The notes: generated from the sequence alone by a model not told the origin. A DNA stretch of 64,000 nt from JBAWWY01 sp037144355 (GCA_037144355.1 JBAWWY010000001.1:248001-312000), one strand, 5' to 3'; positions 37,269 to 46,396 are shown, counted from the stretch's first letter. Numbers and translations are program-made.

Positions 37269-37284
37269 CTTACTCCCTCTTGAT

Positions 37285-38739
37285 TTAATTATTTTTTGCA
37301 AGGTACACAAATACATCATCTAAAGAAGCATCCTTGATTCCCTGCTCAACCAGCATTTGTTTTAAAGCATATGGTGTATCTTCGGCAATAAGCTTTCCAT
37401 CCAATAAAAACATCAAGATATCACATCTTTCAGCTTCATCCATAAAATGGGTGGTTACTATTACTGTAACTCCTTCTTCTGCAAGCTTGTTTATAACTTC
37501 GAAAAAATCTCTTCTAGTAATTGGACTTACCCCGCTTGTAGGCTCATCTAAGAATATCAACTCCGGTTTTGAAAGGATTGCAGACCCTAATGCAAGTCTT
37601 TGCTTTACTCCTGGACTTAATGTCCCAGCAAGAGTATTTTCCTTCCCAACCAAGTTTGCCATTTTAATAACTTCCGCGACCCTATTATTCCTGATTTCTC
37701 CATCCGGTATTCCGTAAATTCCAGCAAAGAATTCAAGATTCTCTTTTGAAGTTAAATCATCGTACAAGCTATATCTCTGGGACATATATCCTATTTTATG
37801 TTTTATCTCTTCTGCTTGTTTTACTAAATCGAAACCAAGAACAATTGCAGAGCCACTTGTTGGCTTGATCAGACCGCAAAGCATCTTAATCAAAGTCGTC
37901 TTCCCTGCTCCATTTGGACCCAAAAATCCATATATTTTGCCCTTTGGTACTTTAATATCCACACCATCCACTGCAGTAAATTTATCAAAGCGTTTTGTTA
38001 ATAAACTGGTATGTACGGCATATTGATCCTCTCTGTCTTTGCCTTTAATTTCCTCATATATTTTCTCGGGGGCCTTATAGAACATTTCAGGATATAGGGA
38101 TTTGAATTCTTCCGGTGTTCCAATAAAGCTTTGCAATCCATCCTCGAGATATGCAACCCTATGACACATCTCGGCCTCATTCATATATGGAGTCGATACC
38201 ATTATGGTGATTCCCTTTTTGTTTAATTCCTTCAATAATGTCCAAATTTCGTGCCTGGAAACGGGATCAATTCCAAATGTAGGTTCATCCAAAATAATCA
38301 ATTCAGGCTCAGTCATCAATGCTACTGTAATCGAAAGTTTTTGTCTCATTCCACCTGATAGTTTATCTGCAAATCTTTCCTTGAAAGGCAAAATGCCTGT
38401 CATTTCCAAGATACGATCCGCCCTTTCATCAATGATCTCTTTTGACAATCCAAAAAGTTCCCCAAACAGGTGAATATTTTCAATAATTGTAAGGTCTCCA
38501 TAGAGGCTGAACTTCTGTGGCATGTACCCAAGTTTCCCAGTTCCACGTATTCCATCAGGCAAAACAATAATGCCTTCGTTTGCCAGCATTAAACCACATA
38601 TTATTCTCATCAATGTAGTCTTGCCAGCTCCATCTGGACCAAGAAGCCCAAATATTTCTCCCTTGGCGATGGAAAGGCTAACTTTATCCAATGCTTTCAA
38701 TTTCCCAAATTTTTTTGAAATATCTTTTATTTCCAGCAT
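37285..38739 (-). CDS. Tandem ABC transporter ATPase (YbhF-like, two NBDs fused)
   Basis: One 484 aa polypeptide with two complete nucleotide-binding domains. The first (residues about 1-215) has Walker A GPDGAGKTT, with Asp in place of the usual Asn, and signature LSGGMRQKLSI. The second (about 245-480) has Walker A GPNGAGKTT, a divergent signature LSPGVKQRLALG, and Walker B LIFLDEPTSGVSP. The fusion matches YbhF/RbbA-type drug exporters. It lies between the HlyD-like gene and the permease, in one operon. Confidence 0.92.
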   Translation of the reverse strand: MLEIKDISKKFGKLKALDKVSLSIAKGEIFGLLGPDGAGKTTLMRIICGLMLANEGIIVLPDGIRGTGKLGYMPQKFSLYGDLTIIENIHLFGELFGLSKEIIDERADRILEMTGILPFKERFADKLSGGMRQKLSITVALMTEPELIILDEPTFGIDPVSRHEIWTLLKELNKKGITIMVSTPYMNEAEMCHRVAYLEDGLQSFIGTPEEFKSLYPEMFYKAPEKIYEEIKGKDREDQYAVHTSLLTKRFDKFTAVDGVDIKVPKGKIYGFLGPNGAGKTTLIKMLCGLIKPTSGSAIVLGFDLVKQAEEIKHKIGYMSQRYSLYDDLTSKENLEFFAGIYGIPDGEIRNNRVAEVIKMANLVGKENTLAGTLSPGVKQRLALGSAILSKPELIFLDEPTSGVSPITRRDFFEVINKLAEEGVTVIVTTHFMDEAERCDILMFLLDGKLIAEDTPYALKQMLVEQGIKDASLDDVFVYLAKNN

Positions 38740-38828
38740 TTAAAACCTCATAAAATTGTATTATTAAAATAAATATTTTTGCTTTGCCATTAGTGTATTT
38801 TCTTTAAAAAGGTTTTGCCTTCTCAAAT

Positions 38829-39836
38829 TTAATTAAATACCACATCGGCAGGCATTCCAGGTTTTAATACTCCACCCTGGCTGGTGGTAGCAATTTTTAC
38901 GCCGAAAACAACATTTGCTCTTTCATTAACCGTCAAAATAGTCTTTGGCGTGTATTCTCCCTTGTCAGAAATAAACGAGATTTTCCCTGTGAATTCCTCA
39001 TTGTATCCGCTAACTGTGAACTTTACTTCCTGGCCAAGTTTTATTTTTGGAAGCTCCTCAGTTGTCACATAAACTTTAATCCACAAGTTTTCCAAATCAG
39101 CAATGGTTGCAACCGACATTCCGGTACCAACATATTCTCCTTTTTCATAATTTTTCAATATTACAATTCCATCGATTGGCGATTTCAAAACTAGCTGTTC
39201 AAGTTGGGAGTTTGATCCCATTAATGCTGCTACCGCCCTGTCAATATCAGTGGATGCTAATCCAATCTGTGCCTTCACTCCTCCACTAGATCTCAAATTG
39301 TTTAAATTTCCAAGCGCGCTATTGTAGTTTTCCGAGCTCACCTTGTATGCGGTTTCGTACCTTTCCAATTCTGAAAGGGACGAAGCTCCCTGGTTGTATA
39401 ACGATTTAATTCTATTATAATCAGCTTCCGCCTTCTTGAATGTTTCCTGAGCTGCGTTTGCACTTGCCTGTGCCGCATTCAACGTTGCCAGGTTTCCAGC
39501 AGAAGATACTTGGGAATATCCCAATCTTGCCTTTGAAAGCGCGGCGGCATTCTGATCCCTGGCAGCCACAAGGTCATCCCTCTTTATATTAGAAATGACA
39601 TCGTTGATTTTAACCTTGTCCCCTTCATTGTAAAAAATATCGGCAATTTCCCCAGGTATGCTTGCGGTTATTTTAACTGTCTTTGCTTCAATCGTCCCTG
39701 TGGCGGTTATTTTACCACTTTGAAAAAGAACATTTCCAAAAGCATACCATCCAATAATAAGCAGTACTAGAATTACCACAATAGGAATTATTTTTTTTCG
39801 ATTGGCTTTTATTTTTTCAATATCAGGTTTTTTCAT
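38829..39836 (-). CDS. HlyD/EmrA-family membrane fusion-like subunit of the exporter
   Basis: A 335 aa membrane-anchored adaptor. Residues about 14-35 are a single hydrophobic anchor (IIPIVVILVLLIIGWYAFGNV). Then come a split barrel-sandwich lipoyl domain (ITASIPGEIADIFYNEGDKVKINDVI and LKSPIDGIVILKNYEKGEYV), a coiled-coil hairpin of Ala/Gln-rich helices between them, and a beta-barrel. This matches YbhG. In a Gram-positive cell there is no outer membrane to bridge, so it probably acts as an extracytoplasmic accessory of the ABC pump. It follows the TetR gene. Confidence 0.9.
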   Translation of the reverse strand: MKKPDIEKIKANRKKIIPIVVILVLLIIGWYAFGNVLFQSGKITATGTIEAKTVKITASIPGEIADIFYNEGDKVKINDVISNIKRDDLVAARDQNAAALSKARLGYSQVSSAGNLATLNAAQASANAAQETFKKAEADYNRIKSLYNQGASSLSELERYETAYKVSSENYNSALGNLNNLRSSGGVKAQIGLASTDIDRAVAALMGSNSQLEQLVLKSPIDGIVILKNYEKGEYVGTGMSVATIADLENLWIKVYVTTEELPKIKLGQEVKFTVSGYNEEFTGKISFISDKGEYTPKTILTVNERANVVFGVKIATTSQGGVLKPGMPADVVFN

Positions 39837-39883
39837 CTTGAACCTCCCTAAAATATTATATTTTTACGGATACAGTAAAGTGG

Positions 39884-40462
39884 TTATTCTGCAATGTATT
39901 TATTCAACAGCAAATCAATATACTTGTCTATATTGTCTTCTATGAGGGAATCTTCAACTTTAAATTCCGCATTGATTGCATCAAGCATTACAGTTGGAAA
40001 AATTATGGCTCCAATAATTTGCAATGCAATCATTGCTTGTCTTTGTTCATTTTCTTCACTGGCGATTTCACCCATTATTTCAGTTACTTTATGAAATCCA
40101 AAGCTTTTAATAAAAGCAAAATATTCCCTTTGAGATAAATATTCAAAAGCTCCGTTAAGCATGAATACTCTAATTGTGGACTTGTTTTTATAACAAATTT
40201 CAGCATATGATTTTAGAAAGAGTTTGATCCTTTCAATAGGAGGCCTTGATAAATCATCCAAATAGATAAATGACTCTTTAAAATTGTCCAAAATAATAGC
40301 AATGACTTGATTCAACAAATTTCCTTTGGATCCAAAGTAATAGTTTATCATAGCAACATTGACCTTTGCGTCTTTAGCAATCTTTCTTACTGTGAGGCTA
40401 TTAAATCCATCTTCTTTAATTATATTCAATGTAACTTCAAGAATTTTAGCCTTTTGATCCAT
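39884..40462 (-). CDS. TetR-family transcriptional repressor of the exporter operon
   Basis: A 192 aa TetR regulator. The N-terminal DNA-binding domain is AKILEVTLNIIKEDGFNSLTVRKIAKDAKVNVAMINYYFGSKGNLLNQVI, with the standard helix-turn-helix and YYFGSK stretch. The C-terminal all-helical half would bind the inducer. AAGGAG places the start at ATG 40462. It is first in the operon with the HlyD-like, ATPase and permease genes, and a 33-base palindrome overlaps its promoter -10, so autoregulated repression of the pump is the natural reading. Confidence 0.92.
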   Translation of the reverse strand: MDQKAKILEVTLNIIKEDGFNSLTVRKIAKDAKVNVAMINYYFGSKGNLLNQVIAIILDNFKESFIYLDDLSRPPIERIKLFLKSYAEICYKNKSTIRVFMLNGAFEYLSQREYFAFIKSFGFHKVTEIMGEIASEENEQRQAMIALQIIGAIIFPTVMLDAINAEFKVEDSLIEDNIDKYIDLLLNKYIAE

Positions 40463-40497
40463 ATGCACTCCTTGATTTATCCATTTCAAAAATGGAT

Positions 40498-40530
40498 ACA
40501 ATTAATTAAACATTGTTTAATTAATTGTAC
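40498..40530 (-). promoter_or_regulatory. 33-bp perfect inverted repeat, candidate TetR operator
   Basis: TACAATTAATTAAAC (40498-40512), three bases, GTTTAATTAATTGTA (40516-40530). Both 15-base arms match perfectly. One arm contains the -10 hexamer of the TetR promoter, so binding would block RNA polymerase. Confidence 0.85.
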
Positions 40531-40553
40531 AAATAAATTTTTGCCTTGTCAAT
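40525..40553 (-). promoter_or_regulatory. Sigma-A promoter of the TetR-exporter operon
   Basis: A consensus TTGACA (40553-40548), 17 bases, TACAAT (40530-40525), 63 bases before the TetR start. Confidence 0.85.
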
Positions 40554-40602
40554 CTTATAATTTAACTGATAGTAAAGTGTGGAGTTGGATAATTTAGAGT
40601 TT

Positions 40603-41613
40603 TCATCTTAAAAAAATTGATATGATCTTAAAAATCGCAAATGCTATCATAGCGGAAGATGGAATTGTTATAAACCATGACAATAAAACCTTGTTCACAA
40701 TTATCCACTTAACTTTTTTCGGATTTTCAGCGCTTCCAACTCCCATTACTGACGATGTTATTATTTGGGTTGTACTCACAGGGAACCCCACAATAGTTGA
40801 AAACAATATAACGGCTGATGCGGAAATTTGAGATGCCAAAGAATGTACTGGCTGGATTGTGAAAAGTTTTTTACCAACGGTTCTCATTATTCTATATCCG
40901 CCAACAGACATTCCCAAGGCAATCATCAATCCACATGAGATGGTTACATAGATAGGGACCTGGAATTCCGGGATCCTACGATAAATTAGAAGTTCCAAAG
41001 CTATTAAGCCCATTGCCTTTTGTGAATCGCTGCTTCCATGGGCAAATGCTAGGGCACTCATGCTTATGAATTGAAATTTCTTGATATAACTCTCGAAGCT
41101 TCTATTTTTAAAAATTAAGTAATTAATCATAATTTTCATTATTATGAAACCTGTGGCAAGTCCAATTATAGGGGATGTGACCATAACCACGGCAACTTTT
41201 AAAATGAAATTAATCCAGTTGACCGATACGAATCCAAAAGCTGAAATTCCTGCTCCAACCAATCCCCCCATCAAAGCGTGGGAAGAGCTGGATGGTATTC
41301 CAAGGATTGCCGTAACAATGTTCCATATTATGCTGCTAAGAATTGCGGAAATTATAAAAACACTTCCCGTTGCAGGACCATAAGCCAATATTGAGTCTGA
41401 ACTGATGATTCCAGTGCCCACCGTCATGGCAACAGCGGTTCCAAGCAAAATAGCACCGGCAAATTCAAAACTGCATCCAAGAATGAATGCTGTTTTGACT
41501 TTGATGGATCTTGATGCGATAATCGTTGCAATAACATTTCCGCCATCATGATATCCATTTATGAAAGCGTATAAAAATGTCATCGATATTGTAGTGATGA
41601 ATAAATAATCCAT
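40603..41613 (-). CDS. PiT-family inorganic phosphate transporter
   Basis: A polytopic membrane protein (336 aa, about ten helices) importing inorganic phosphate with a cation. The duplicated PiT signature appears as FINGYHDGGNVIATIIASRSI near the N-terminus and AFAHGSSDSQKAMGL in the second half. Canonical copies read GxNDxxNA; here the first copy has HDGGNV. The frame opens at a TTG at 41637, and ATG 41613 behind a GGAG site is preferred, though spacing is long. It follows its DUF47 partner by 43 bases. Confidence 0.9.
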   Translation of the reverse strand: MDYLFITTISMTFLYAFINGYHDGGNVIATIIASRSIKVKTAFILGCSFEFAGAILLGTAVAMTVGTGIISSDSILAYGPATGSVFIISAILSSIIWNIVTAILGIPSSSSHALMGGLVGAGISAFGFVSVNWINFILKVAVVMVTSPIIGLATGFIIMKIMINYLIFKNRSFESYIKKFQFISMSALAFAHGSSDSQKAMGLIALELLIYRRIPEFQVPIYVTISCGLMIALGMSVGGYRIMRTVGKKLFTIQPVHSLASQISASAVILFSTIVGFPVSTTQIITSSVMGVGSAENPKKVKWIIVNKVLLSWFITIPSSAMIAFAIFKIISIFLR

Positions 41614-41656
41614 AATATCTAAATAGCTCCATTGCAATGATCAATCATTTTTATAT

Positions 41657-42283
41657 TTAATTGGAGTGTTTCATTATTAGCCCCTGAACCAGGTTTGCAA
41701 TAGTTTCGCATGCATCGATTGCGTTTTCCAAGTACTCAAAAAGGTATTTCCACTTGATTATTTCAACTGGGTTTGTTTCCTCGTTGAAAAGAGTTTCCAA
41801 AGCGGTTCTATGAAGGACGTCGCCTTCATTTTCCAACCTATTTATTTCAATGATTTTATATTTCAGAAAGTCAGTCTTTCCCATTTCATCGAGTTTGGAA
41901 AACAGGTCTTTCAATTCAAAAGTGCACTGCATGATAATTTTAGCCATTTCGATTGAGGGGGTTCTTGCTTCCGCCACATTGAAAATGGAAAACCTGTTGG
42001 AGACTTCCTCTATTCCATCAACTATGTTGTCCATTTCCTTCACAAGCTGGTACATGTCATCCCTGTCAAAAGGTGTTATAAAAGCAGCGTTCAATATTTC
42101 AAGAATCTTGTGGGTCTGGTTATCGCTGCTTAACTCAATTTGTTTGATATGTGCTGCTTTTTCTTTAGTCGAGACGAAATCGGTTAGAAGATCTACAAGA
42201 GCGACAGAGGCGCTGCACATCAAATCCATTGATTCGTTGAAAAGCCCATAAAACTCTTGTTCCTTTTTATTCATTCCAAACAT
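41657..42283 (-). CDS. DUF47/PhoU-like accessory protein of the phosphate transporter
   Basis: A 208 aa all-helical protein of the DUF47 (Pit accessory, PhoU-like) family. Family features are the N-terminal KKEQEFYGLFNESMDLMCSASVAL, the LSSDNQTHKILEILNAAFITPFDRDDMYQLVKEMDNIVDGIEE stretch with acidic metal-contacting residues, and NRLENEGDVLHRTALETLF. DUF47 genes are almost always paired with pit genes and regulate or stabilise the transporter. It lies 23 bases behind thrS, so read-through from the T-box-controlled thrS transcript is possible. Confidence 0.92.
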   Translation of the reverse strand: MFGMNKKEQEFYGLFNESMDLMCSASVALVDLLTDFVSTKEKAAHIKQIELSSDNQTHKILEILNAAFITPFDRDDMYQLVKEMDNIVDGIEEVSNRFSIFNVAEARTPSIEMAKIIMQCTFELKDLFSKLDEMGKTDFLKYKIIEINRLENEGDVLHRTALETLFNEETNPVEIIKWKYLFEYLENAIDACETIANLVQGLIMKHSN

Positions 42284-42306
42284 GATTTCACATCCTTCTT
42301 TAAAAT

Positions 42307-44070
42307 TTACAAACTCTTTGCAGCATTTTCAACTACGAGTTTTGCTACTAATTTCTTTACAGCCATCATTCCCAACTCGCCTTCTTTTCTTGACCTAACT
42401 TGAACGGATTCTTGTTCAACTTCTTTTTCACCAATAACACAAAGATAAGGTATTCTCTCGTTTCTTGCCTCACGTATCTTGTATCCAATTTTCTCATTCC
42501 TGTCGTCTAGGGAAACCCTAAGGCCGGCATCCTCCATCTCTTTTTTAACTGATAGAGCATAATCATTGAATTTTTCCGTTACCGTCATTAATTTGACTTG
42601 AACTGGGGAAAGCCAAAGTGGAAAAGCTCCATTATATTTTTCAATAAGCATCGCCAAAGTTCTTTCATAACAACCTAGTGAAGTACGATGGATAATATAA
42701 GGTCTCTTCTTCTGCCCATCTGAATCAACATAGCTCATATCGAAATTTTCCGCCAAGGCCAAGTCGATTTGAACGGTTATCATCGTGTCTTCTTTCCCAA
42801 AAACATTTTTCATCTGTACGTCTAGTTTTGGACCGTAAAAAGCTGCCTCCCCCTCGACTTCATGATATGGAAGTTTTAACTCGTCTAGAATTTGTCTCAT
42901 TTGAGATTGAGAACTTTCCCAGGATTCCTCGCTGCCAATATATTTATCTTTATTAGCTGGATCCCATTTTGAGAATCTATATGTCACATCTTCTTCAATT
43001 CCAAGGGTTCTCATCATGAATTGCACTAGGTCTATAACGCCTTTGAATTCATCTGACAATTGGTCAGGTCTACAGATTAAATGCCCTTCGGATATGGTAA
43101 ACTGCCTTACCCTGATTAATCCATGCATTTCACCTGAGGCTTCATTTCTAAACAAAGTAGATGTTTCACCATATCGTAATGGCAGGTCTCTGTAACTTCT
43201 TAATTTTGATTTGTATATGAAGTACTGGAATGGGCAAGTCATAGGTCTCAAAGCGAGAACTTCTCCATCTTTTTCCTCGTCTCCAAGTACAAACATTCCT
43301 TCTTTATAGTGTTGCCAATGTCCTGAGATTTCGTACAACTCCTTCTTTGCCATAAGAGGAGTTTTTGTCATCAGATAGCCTCTTTTTTCTTCTTCATCTT
43401 CTACAAATCTTTGAAGCAGCTGTATTATTTTCGCTCCCTTTGGCATGATAAGGGGCAAACCCTGGCCGATAACATCAACCGTTGTGAAAAATTCAAGCTC
43501 TCTTCCCAACTTATTATGATCTCTAAGCTTGGCTTCTTCCAACATTTTTAGATGCTCAGCCAATTCATTTCCACTAAAAAAAGCAGTCCCGTATATTCTC
43601 TGAAGCATCTTGTTCTTTTCGCTGCCTTTCCAATACGCGCCAGTTAGACTTAATAATTTAAAAGCCTTAATTTTTCTAACACTTTCAACATGGGGCCCTG
43701 CGCAAAGGTCTATAAATTCTCCCTGCTGATAAAATGATATTGCAGCATCCTCAGGTAGCTCGTTTATCAATTGAACCTTGTAAGGTTCGTTCCTTTCGCT
43801 CATCAGTTTGATTGCCTCATCTCTAGGCAGCTCAAACCTGGTTATATCAAAGCGCTCGCTTTTAATCTTTTCCATTTCCTTTTCAATATTGGTTAAATCA
43901 GCTTCAGTAAAACCCTTTTCATAGTCAAAGTCATAATAAAACCCGTTTTCAATAGCTGGACCAATACCCAGTTTTGCCTCTGGAAAAAGTCTTTTTACGG
44001 CATGTGCCAATAAATGCGAGGCTGAATGCCTCAAGTTCTGCAAATCTTTTAATTCTTCCTGTGTTTTCAT
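42307..44070 (-). CDS. thrS: Threonyl-tRNA synthetase lacking the TGS domain
   Basis: Charges tRNA-Thr. The sequence opens directly in the editing (N2) domain, LRHSASHLLAHAVKRLFPEAKLGIGP, with the HxxxH zinc-like pair and CAGPHV. The class II core follows, with zinc-ligand Cys in RPMTCPFQYFIYKS, motif 2 (RYGETSTLFRNEASGEMHGLIRVRQFT) and motif 3 (HRTSLGCYERTLAMLIEKY), and then the anticodon-binding domain. At 587 aa it lacks the roughly 60-residue N-terminal TGS domain of standard bacterial ThrRS (about 640 aa). The frame opens at 44100, but the AGGAG site fits ATG 44070. Expression is controlled by the T-box just upstream. Confidence 0.95.
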   Translation of the reverse strand: MKTQEELKDLQNLRHSASHLLAHAVKRLFPEAKLGIGPAIENGFYYDFDYEKGFTEADLTNIEKEMEKIKSERFDITRFELPRDEAIKLMSERNEPYKVQLINELPEDAAISFYQQGEFIDLCAGPHVESVRKIKAFKLLSLTGAYWKGSEKNKMLQRIYGTAFFSGNELAEHLKMLEEAKLRDHNKLGRELEFFTTVDVIGQGLPLIMPKGAKIIQLLQRFVEDEEEKRGYLMTKTPLMAKKELYEISGHWQHYKEGMFVLGDEEKDGEVLALRPMTCPFQYFIYKSKLRSYRDLPLRYGETSTLFRNEASGEMHGLIRVRQFTISEGHLICRPDQLSDEFKGVIDLVQFMMRTLGIEEDVTYRFSKWDPANKDKYIGSEESWESSQSQMRQILDELKLPYHEVEGEAAFYGPKLDVQMKNVFGKEDTMITVQIDLALAENFDMSYVDSDGQKKRPYIIHRTSLGCYERTLAMLIEKYNGAFPLWLSPVQVKLMTVTEKFNDYALSVKKEMEDAGLRVSLDDRNEKIGYKIREARNERIPYLCVIGEKEVEQESVQVRSRKEGELGMMAVKKLVAKLVVENAAKSL

Positions 44071-44100
44071 ATCTATTCTCCTTTTCATTTGTCTTGCCAA

Positions 44101-44340
44101 AAAAAATAAAAACCTGCCTCCTAAAAAGGGGCAAGCTTAGCTCACGGTTCCACCCAAATCAACCTTCATTTTTTTAACGGCCTGGAATTTTCCAGCGCCG
44201 GCACGCCTTGCTGCAAAATAAAATCTGCATTCGGCGGCTGCTTCGAGATGGTTTTCAATTGATAGTACCAAGAAGCTCCCAGCCAAGGCTTCTTTCTCTG
44301 AAAGGTATCATGTCAATCTAGTTTCTCTTCATCGCATTTA
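44101..44340 (-). promoter_or_regulatory. T-box riboswitch leader of thrS with terminator
   Basis: On the minus strand a stem I region (about 44340-44230) has a specifier loop in which ACC, a threonine codon, precedes a purine. The T-box core TGGAACCGTGAG (44152-44141) would pair with uncharged tRNA. A terminator hairpin follows (CTTGCCCCT pairing with AGGAGGCAGG) with a long T-run ending near 44101. Low tRNA-Thr charging would favour read-through into thrS. Confidence 0.9.
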
Positions 44341-44412
44341 ACATATTCAACTATACTTCTGATTATAAACAATTGGCTTAAATTGTCAACCTTCATAACC
44401 ACTGTCAAGAAA

Positions 44413-45348
44413 TCATGGCCAAATCTTATTTGGATTTATGCCAAATATCTGAACTATTTCCAATTTATCTGTGTTTGCAATATCTTTTGGCGTGACAAGC
44501 CATGTTCCATCTGAATCAATATCAATTCCGAAGTTTTCATATGCATACCAAACTAGATGAGCGCATTGTGTTTTCCTTATTTTATCTGGAGAAGGAGATT
44601 TAACTGGGAGCCCAGATAACAAGCCGTATGGAATATCATATGTGTATTTATCCGCAAAAGCTGCCACAAGTTTCCCAAGCTCTTGGTCAGTGAGTTTGCC
44701 GTTCATATATTTGCCTGGTTTCAATCTCAATTGTATAAAACTCGGATAACCCATCCACTTATCCACACTCTGATATGTTGAGTTATAGCCCAGAAGTATG
44801 GATTCCAAAGTTTTTCTATTTTCAGCATCAACTACAATGGCGGCGTGGCCGTGTCTGAATCCTATGGAATGGGTTGCCTTGCTAATAAAAATATCCCCTG
44901 TCATGACCGAAGCTATCTGGAAGGCTTTTGTACGATTGCCATTGATGTCTGTCATTTTTTCTTCTGAAGTTATTATTCCAACTTTTTCACATACATATGG
45001 TTTTTTAGTGAAAAAGGATTCTTGGTATGCTTTTAAAATAGTTATAAAAGATGCCTTTTCGCCTTTGCTTTGAGAAATTATTTCTTCTAGCGCAGGCTTT
45101 GCCAATCCGGTTTGAGCAAAAATCAAATCGTATGTGTCCTTGGAAAATAATTGACTGCTTGAAATTTTTTCCGGGATTGCCTCGTTTGATTGAAACATTG
45201 TCTGCAGGTCAATTTTGTCGTAGCCTGGGTAATAATGACCTTGCACCTCGGTCTTTGCCTCAAGATATGAAATTGTTCCAATTGCCATAATTATGATCAA
45301 TATCGTGGCTACAAGTATTTTCATTATATTTTTTTTAAAAAGTTTCAT
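44413..45348 (-). CDS. Permuted papain-fold (NlpC/P60-like, YycO/YiiX-type) secreted hydrolase
   Basis: A 311 aa exported protein, last in the Tad-like operon. Residues about 8-30 are an N-terminal membrane or signal segment (ILVATILIIIMAIGTISYL). The C-terminal half shows the permuted papain-like arrangement: the catalytic His comes first (GDIFISKATHSIGFRHGHAAIVVDAE) and the Cys later (CAHLVWYAYENFGIDID). This order matches YycO/YiiX-type NlpC/P60 relatives, whose activities are amidase- or peptidase-like. The middle (residues 60-120) is unassigned. A TTG at 45435 overlapping the preceding stop would add 29 polar residues; GGTGG before ATG 45348 and the direct signal segment favour the shorter form. 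Cell-wall remodelling around the pilus is a guess from context. Confidence 0.65.
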   Translation of the reverse strand: MKLFKKNIMKILVATILIIIMAIGTISYLEAKTEVQGHYYPGYDKIDLQTMFQSNEAIPEKISSSQLFSKDTYDLIFAQTGLAKPALEEIISQSKGEKASFITILKAYQESFFTKKPYVCEKVGIITSEEKMTDINGNRTKAFQIASVMTGDIFISKATHSIGFRHGHAAIVVDAENRKTLESILLGYNSTYQSVDKWMGYPSFIQLRLKPGKYMNGKLTDQELGKLVAAFADKYTYDIPYGLLSGLPVKSPSPDKIRKTQCAHLVWYAYENFGIDIDSDGTWLVTPKDIANTDKLEIVQIFGINPNKIWP

Positions 45349-45431
45349 TTTCCACCATTTTATTTCGATTTGCCATTTATTATTTTTTATTATTGTATAA
45401 CGATATTGAGGGAATTGATATAGGATGTTTC

Positions 45432-45956
45432 TCAAAAATCACCACCCCTTGATTTCAGTTCATACATTGAACTTCTGGAAACAACTTCCTGCTTAATAAA
45501 AGGCAGTCTGAAAATGTCGTTGAATTTTAATGAGAGGTTTAAAATTATTGAAGGCCTGGAAACCAGGATAGAATTTTGGCTTTCATCATCAAAATAGAAT
45601 GGAAATATGATTTCCTTTTCATATATCATCTTGCTATTTTTAAAAGCATAAATCATATTCGACTGGTCTGCAAAGTATATGTTATATTCAATATCCATGA
45701 TTCCTTGATCATTGTATTTTTTCATTAGACTATCAATGAGAAATTCCAAATGTTCCATTGCTTCCTCTTTATTTGAGACCAGATACCCATTTGAGTAATT
45801 GTCCTCGTCGTAGTAAAGAGCTGTGCTTGAAGCTGCCTCATCGGCAAAATTCTTTACAACTTCTGAGAAAATAGTAAATCTGTTGAAATCCGATTGAAAA
45901 ATTAATGCGCCTATATTTATTGTTAGAATGCTGGTAAATATTAAAAATACTTTCAT
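45432..45956 (-). CDS. Pilin-like protein of the Tad-like operon, function unknown
   Basis: A 174 aa protein with one N-terminal hydrophobic segment (KVFLIFTSILTINIGALIF), followed by an acidic extracytoplasmic domain with many Asn, Tyr and Asp residues and no cysteine. The layout is that of a minor pseudopilin or TadE/TadF/TadG-like protein, but no diagnostic motif is visible. Two ATGs lie nine bases apart; the AGGAATGG sequence suits the second (45956). It lies 26 bases behind another pilin-like gene in the operon. Confidence 0.55.
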   Translation of the reverse strand: MKVFLIFTSILTINIGALIFQSDFNRFTIFSEVVKNFADEAASSTALYYDEDNYSNGYLVSNKEEAMEHLEFLIDSLMKKYNDQGIMDIEYNIYFADQSNMIYAFKNSKMIYEKEIIFPFYFDDESQNSILVSRPSIILNLSLKFNDIFRLPFIKQEVVSRSSMYELKSRGGDF

Positions 45957-45982
45957 AATTTCCATTCCTATACTAATAATGT

Positions 45983-46396
45983 CTATGGAAGCAATGCCTC
46001 ACTAGCCGTGAAGCCGTCTATATAATAGTATCCCTTGTTTTCTTCATGGCTGATGCCCATCAATGAGGCTCCAGCCATTATTTTTTTCACCGGCACACCA
46101 ACTTTGTAATAGATCAACTCTCTTTGATCAAATTGATTTACCCTATATTTTGGAGTAATGCTTCCTTCGAAACTTATCTCACTCACGCTTAATTGAAATG
46201 TTTCAGCGATTTTGATTTTTAAACTTGCAATATTTTCAGTTGAAAAGAAGCCTTCTTGTTTTGCGACTTCTTTAGATGTGTTTACATAATTCTCCAGCTT
46301 TTGTATTCTATTGCTATTTTCCTGTTCTTGTGCAAATTGCATTATAAAGACAAGCATTAATGGCAAAACTGCTAAAAGAACAATCAGCTGTTTCAT
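45983..46396 (-). CDS. TadE-like membrane protein sharing the MKQ(I/L)IV start of the two small pilin genes
   Basis: A 137 aa protein with an N-terminal membrane helix (MKQLIVLLAVLPLMLVFIM) and a soluble C-terminal domain containing a possible coiled coil (NSNRIQKLENYVNTSKEVAKQEG). The frame can begin at ATG 46441 and then reads MNEKGQS, which looks like the EKGQS motif of TadE proteins. However, the GGGGGAG ribosome binding site stands directly before ATG 46396, and that start aligns with the two upstream 48-codon genes. I favour 46396. Function in the pilus is inferred from position. Confidence 0.55.
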   Translation of the reverse strand: MKQLIVLLAVLPLMLVFIMQFAQEQENSNRIQKLENYVNTSKEVAKQEGFFSTENIASLKIKIAETFQLSVSEISFEGSITPKYRVNQFDQRELIYYKVGVPVKKIMAGASLMGISHEENKGYYYIDGFTASEALLP

